Shown here: positions 59,136 to 64,000 of the stretch, piece after piece | Layout of the letters: each line of letters starts with the position of its first letter | Numbering within the stretch: position 1 is the first letter of the stretch | NCBI GenBank assembly: GCA_964017045.1 | Contig: OZ024809.1 | Span: forward strand, 6,905,012-6,969,011 | Reading direction: 5' to 3' | Length of the DNA: 64,000 bases | Source of the DNA: Omphiscola glabra | Lineage: Eukaryota > Mollusca > Gastropoda > Lymnaeidae | Notes under the pieces: generated by a model | What the model was told of the DNA's origin: nothing | Database searches by the model: none | What the model saw: only the letters and a program-made list of their open reading frames with translations | Position numbers and translations under genes: made by a program

Positions 59136-59339
59136 TTGAAACATTGTTTTAGATTCCAGTTTGGTGTCAAAGTGTCATGGTCAGTAACTGTTTGGTATTG
59201 ATCGCAATGGATGCAGTATCCATTTTTAGATGGGGCTAATGGATGACCAGTTCATTGTACCAGCTGTCCATTCAGTAGGCCCTGGTGCATGCATAATATG
59301 ATTTAATTCAATTAACTTGGGTCGATGGATTCACAATCT

Positions 59340-59722
59340 CTCATTCTGTCAATGCTTGTCATTATTCCCCATCTCTCTGTCCATTCTTGTCATCATTACC
59401 TTCCTTGATGCCCCATCTCTCTGTCCATTCTTGCCATCATTCCCTTCCATGATGCCCCATCTCTCTGTCCATTCTTGCCATCATTCCCTTGCATAATGCC
59501 CCATCTCTCTGTCCATTCTTGCCATCATTCCCTTCCATGATGCCCCATCTCTCTGTCCATTCTTGCCATCATTCCCTTGCATGATGCCCCATCTCTCTGT
59601 CCATTCTTGCCATCATTCCCTTCCATGATGCCCCATCTCTCTGTCCATTCTTGTCATCATTCCCTTGCATAATGCCCCATCTCTCTGTCCATTCTTGTCC
59701 TCATTCCCTTCCATGATGCCCC
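59340..59722. repeat. 44-bp minisatellite
   Basis: About eight copies of a unit with the core ccatctctctgtccattctt followed by gccatcattcccttccatgatgcc-type sequence. Confidence 0.92.
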
Positions 59723-60402
59723 ATATCATTTTCTTATGGCAAATCAATAAACCAACCAATCAACTTGTATCAACTCTATATATAAACTTTCAGCTCAAAT
59801 CATTTAACCTTGCGTCTTACTTGTAACAGCACTACATAAACAGCTTTGACAGCATTTATGCTTAACGCAGAAGCCTGCCTTTGGGAGAACTCAATTTTTT
59901 TTCTCCAATCGTTTATTTTCGAATAAAGCATTACATGCTCAGAGGGTATGTGGGCATGAATGTATATAGGTAGGTAAATATGTAGGTAGGTATGTTTGTA
60001 CGTATGTGTGTGTTTATATTATAAGTTTTTATTTAAAAAAAAAGAAGTCTTGCGGTTGCTCCTACCGATCACATACATCACGCATGTTCCACGCGCATCT
60101 CTCACAGTCATTCTCGTGAATGTTGGTTTATATAACGGCGTCATCACTGCTGCGTAACGCAGGTTTTAGCACCGCTTATCAGCCCTCGATTTCCCTTCGA
60201 AATATGGGGGTGTCCACATTTATTGCTGCCAAAATAGTGGCGTTAACCCGTTTGTGACCAGCGAGCTTTGTCTGTTTCGGGAATTAAGCCTTAGAACCTT
60301 TTACATTCTGTCTCGCGAATTAACCCTAGAACCAGTTACTGTCTGTCTCATCAGTTACCCCCCTTCTTCCCCCGTGGTGTGTTACCCGGTGCTGTCCACC
60401 CC

Positions 60403-60680
60403 AGGGCCGGATTACGCCATTTTAGTGCCCAAGGCACAAACCCACATGGGTGCCCCTTCTGCCTGGGGCCCCTGATCTTTTACTGACCCTGACCGCTGGT
60501 ATATGTTCAATATTTTTTATTATAATGTATTTCTTCATTTTCATAGCACTTGTTCAAATTTCAGACGGTTCTGGACTTAAATTTGTTCAAAAAATAATAA
60601 TTCTTAAGGACTTGTGGTGCCCCCAAACGCTTGGTGCCCAAGGCACTTGCCTTATTTGCCTAATGGTTAATCCAGCCCTG
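60403..60680. mobile_element. hAT-like MITE (CAGGGCCGGATTA ends)
   Basis: Ends agggccggattacgcc and ggttaatccagccctg are inverted repeats. 8-bp target duplication tccacccc (60395-60402 and 60681-60688). Internal gtgcccaaggcac blocks near each end. Confidence 0.8.
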
Positions 60681-61204
60681 TCCACCCCACCCCCTCAGTG
60701 ACGCCACTGTGTTAGGATACATGTTTTTTAAAAGAAATGTTGGTGTTAATAAAGCTTTCCAGTTGGATGAATTAACTAAATTTATTTATTACATTAACCC
60801 ATGTCGGGACCACGTGAATGGATTAAAATTAAACTCGTGATGAAATAACACATCTGAACGCGGGAGGACAGTCCTGTTTTGATGTATAACAAAATCGATG
60901 GATTGAAATTATCGATTTTACGAGCCCCGTGTTTGGAATCGGCTCCCGTGTTAGCATCTGAAATATAAACTCATTTTTTTAGGAAGGACAGAATTGCAGG
61001 GAAAGTACAGAGTTGTTGGGAAAGGACAGAGGTGTAGGGAGAGTGCAAGTTGTAGGAAAAGTACAGTGTTGTAGGGAAAATGCATAGTTGTTGGGGAAAA
61101 TGCATAGTTGTTGGAAAAGTTCTTATTTGCTGTGTCAAATTAGTGTCCACGCAGCTTTAGAGAATCACCGAAATTTCCAAACAATTTACTCGTGCCACTT
61201 CAAT

Positions 61205-61985
61205 GTTCAAATATCTTTGTCACGTAAATGTCCACATAACTTTATTGAGTTATTGTGTTACCTAAATGTCGACACAACCTTACTGTGCCACCTAAATGTC
61301 CATATACCTTTATCATTCACTTAAATGTCGACACAACCTTACTGTGCCACCTACATGTCCATATACCTTTATCATTCACCTAAATGTCGACACAACCTCA
61401 CTGTGCCACCTAAATGTCCATATACCTTTATCATTCACCTAAATGTCGACACAACCTTACTGTGCCACCTAAATGTCCATATACCTTTATCATTCACCTA
61501 AATGTCGACACAACCTTACCGTGCCACCTAAATGTCCATATACCTTTATCATTCACCTAAATGTCGACACAACCTTACTGTGCCACCTAAATGTCCATAC
61601 ACCTTTATCATTCACCTAAATGTCGACACAACCTTACCGTGCCACCTAAATGTCCATATACCTTTATCATTCAACTAAATGTCGACACAACCTTACCGTG
61701 CCACCTAAATGTCCATATACCTTTATCATTCACCTAAATGTCGACACAACCTCACTGTGCCACCTAAATGTCCATATACCTTTATCATTCACCTAAATGT
61801 CGACACAACCTTACCGTGCCACCTAAATGTCCATATACCTTTATCATTCACCTTAATGTCGACACAACCTTACTGTGCCACCTAAATGTCCATATACCTT
61901 TATCATTCCCCTAAATGTTGACACAACCTCACTGTGCCACCTAAATGTCCATATACCTTTATCATTCACCTAATTGTCTACACAA
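61205..61985. repeat. 59-bp minisatellite
   Basis: About 12 copies of a unit made of two related halves: cacctaaatgtcgacacaac then cttactgtgc, and cacctaaatgtccatatacc then tttatcatt. A detached fragment of the same array lies at 63598-63757. Confidence 0.94.
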
Positions 61986-62467
61986 CTTTCCGGTATGATG
62001 TTTACCATCAAAATTCCCGAGAGCAGGGAAACCAACCCTTGAAAATAATCATAAAGACTGTAATATGATTAACCGCTCAGATCAACTTCTGACCTACATG
62101 TAGGAATGAAGGCCTGGGGACTAGTTGTAGGTCGCTCTTTGATGTCATTTCTTGTTTGCTTTTCGTGGCGTCGGCTCTTTCATGTCTTTCAATTCTTTTT
62201 TTTTTTTTTAAATATTTTATTTCATAAATGGTCGCGACTCTGAATAGCGCGTGATTTTGTCACCTTACTCGCGACCCGAGGGCAGTGAGTCACCAGTCAC
62301 CGAGCTATGCGCCGAGTTGAGATTAGTCTGGGAACGAGCGTTTAATTCAGGGTTTCCCAAGGACTCTGGGATGCCGGCCGGGGGGGGGGGGGTGCGAGGA
62401 AAAGTAAATATAAGAACGGAGGAGCTATTGATTTTTTAAAATAAGTTTTAATATTTTAAAAAAAGAT

Positions 62468-62862
62468 TATTTATCAACATCTTACTTTATGTGACGAGTC
62501 ACACATTTTCTCTATCAACATCTTACTATATGTGACGAGTCACAAAGTTTCTCTATCAACATCTTACTATATGTGATGAGTCACAAAGTTTCTCTATCAA
62601 CATCTTACTATATGTGATGAGTCACAAAGTTTCTCTATCAACATCTTACTATATGTGATGAGTCACAAAGTTTCTCTATCAACATCTTACTATATGTGAT
62701 GAGTCACAAAGTTTCTCTATCAACATCTTACTATATGTGATGAGTCTTAAAGTTTCTCTATCAACATCTTACTATATGTGATGAGTCACAAAGTTTCTCT
62801 ATCAACATCTTACTATATGTGATGAGTCACAAAGTTTCTCTATCAACATCTTACTATATGTG
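62468..62862. repeat. 41-bp minisatellite (~9 copies)
   Basis: Unit tatcaacatcttactatatg followed by tgatgagtcacaaagtttctc. Fades straight into the 18-bp array that follows. Confidence 0.93.
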
Positions 62863-63066
62863 ATAAGACATGCCTTGACTTCAAGACATGCCTTGACTTT
62901 AAGAGATGCCTTGACTTCAAGACATGCCTTGACTTTAAGAGATGCCTTGACTTCAAGACATGCCTTGACTTTAAGACATGCCTTGACTTTAAGACATGCC
63001 TTGACTTTAAGACATGCCTTGACTTTAAGACATGCCTTGACTTTAAGACATGCCTTGACTTCAAGA
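62863..63066. repeat. 18-bp minisatellite (11 copies)
   Basis: Unit agacatgccttgacttta with a/c and t/c variants. Open on both strands. Confidence 0.93.
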
Positions 63067-63083
63067 CGCCCACTAATTGGATA

Positions 63084-63594
63084 AAAAAATTGACAACCAT
63101 ATTTCAATGATTTCTCAAGTTGTTTTTTCTTATTCGCTGTATTGAACCTTTTTTTGGTTGGGGTTGGACTAAAATTTGACCCATTGATGTTAACAAAAGA
63201 AAATAATTTTTTTATTTGTTAACAATTTTCAAAATTCAACTCATTTTATAAATCTGATATAAATATCGGTGCGGTCATATCACCTCTGTGCTTGCACACG
63301 TTCCGATACACGCTAGCGTTATGTGTAGTGTGTAGTGCTGGTGAATCCCATAACACGATATCATTGAATACAACTATGTCAGGAATGATCTCAGAGGTAA
63401 TTTTATTTAAAAAATTGACAACCATATTTCAATGATTTCTCAAGTTGTTTTTTCTTATTCGCTGTATTGAACCTTTTTTTGGTTGGGGTTGGACTAAAAT
63501 TTGACCCATTGATGTTAACAAAAGAAAATAATTTTTTTATTTGTTAACAATTTTCAAAATTCAACTCATTTTATAAATCTGATATAAATATATA
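63084..63594. repeat. ~183-bp direct duplication with spacer
   Basis: The segment from aaaaaattgacaaccatatt to aaatctgatataaatat occurs at 63084-63268 and again at about 63408-63592, essentially identical, separated by a 140-bp unique segment. Confidence 0.9.
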
Positions 63595-64000
63595 CCTTTA
63601 TATATACCATATACCTTTATCATTCACCTAAATGTCGACACAACCTCACTGTGCCACCTAAATGTCCATATACCTTTATCATTCACCTAAATGTCGACAC
63701 AACCTTACTGTGCCACCTAAATGTCCATATACCTTTATCATTCACCTAAATGTCGATATATATATCAGATTTATAAAATGAGTTGAATTTTGAAAATTGT
63801 TAACAAATAAAAAATTTATTTTCTTTTGTTAACATCAATGGGTCAAATTTTAGTCCAACCCCAACCAAAAAAAGGTTCAATACAGCGAATAAGAAAAAAC
63901 AACTTGAGAAATCATTGAAATATGGTTGTCAATTTTTTTAATAAAATTACCTCTGAGATCATTCCTGACATAGTTGTATTCAATGATATCGTGTTATGGG
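63347..64000. repeat. large inverted repeat (arms ~245 bp) around a minisatellite fragment
   Basis: 63347-63592 (from cccataacacgatatcattg to aaatctgatataaatat) recurs inverted at about 63757-64000, nearly base for base. The 165-bp loop at 63593-63756 holds about 2.5 units of the 59-bp minisatellite from 61205-61985. The right arm is cut by the window edge. Confidence 0.92.

Larger units (their letters stand above)
51877..64000 (+). other. glypican 2 intron 1 (at least 12 kb)
   Basis: No exon with the next expected glypican block (Cys-rich CPxxxxCC) was found, so intron 1 runs off the window. It is dominated by tandem arrays, listed separately. 51877-52800, 53296-54100, 56556-57480 and 59723-60402 hold unique AT-rich sequence in which I see nothing further. 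Confidence 0.6.

Overview
This is a gene-sparse, AT-rich nuclear window from an invertebrate animal. It has spliced genes with GT-AG introns, more than 40 tandem-repeat arrays and many small DNA transposons. I infer a lophotrochozoan, most likely a gastropod mollusc. The basis is an animal MCM7, two glypicans, RTE-like retrotransposon tails and SPIN-like hAT elements (SPIN is reported from the pond snail Lymnaea). Species is not determined from sequence alone.

Three genes are supported. (1) The 3' end of a glypican lies on the + strand (three exons, 7968-16596). It has an acidic Ser-Gly heparan-sulfate attachment region and a C-terminal GPI-anchor signal, and looks closest to the GPC3/GPC5 (dally) class. 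(2) A complete MCM7 gene lies on the - strand (25697-36809, 16 exons, 723 codons plus stop). All splice phases fit and every catalytic motif is intact. MCM7 is a subunit of the MCM2-7 replicative helicase. (3) The first coding exon of a second glypican lies on the + strand (51705-51876). It has a signal peptide and a first Cys block like GPC1/2/4/6 (dally-like). Its first intron fills the rest of the window. Glypican 1 and MCM7 are convergent; MCM7 and glypican 2 are divergent.

Layout: 1-7967 is repeat-rich sequence upstream of the first visible glypican exon, probably intron. 7968-16596 is the glypican 3' end with two large introns full of minisatellites and MITEs. 16597-about 21450 is AT-rich and relatively repeat-poor, perhaps a long 3' UTR. 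21450-25480 is a MITE cluster. 25697-36809 is MCM7, with MITEs and minisatellites in its introns. 36810-51704 is intergenic sequence with MITEs, a TIR element carrying a zinc-finger ORF remnant, a (TAG)n tract and many minisatellites. 51705-64000 is glypican 2 exon 1 and intron 1, ending in a large inverted repeat.

The most interesting points are: the glypican / MCM7 / glypican order, which may reflect ancient animal synteny; two copies of a SPIN-like hAT element of the horizontally transferred type; seven hAT MITEs each with a perfect 8-bp target duplication; and a minisatellite built from the splice acceptor of a glypican exon. Nearly all long open frames outside these genes are by-products of tandem repeats. 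I found no clear undescribed multi-gene system.
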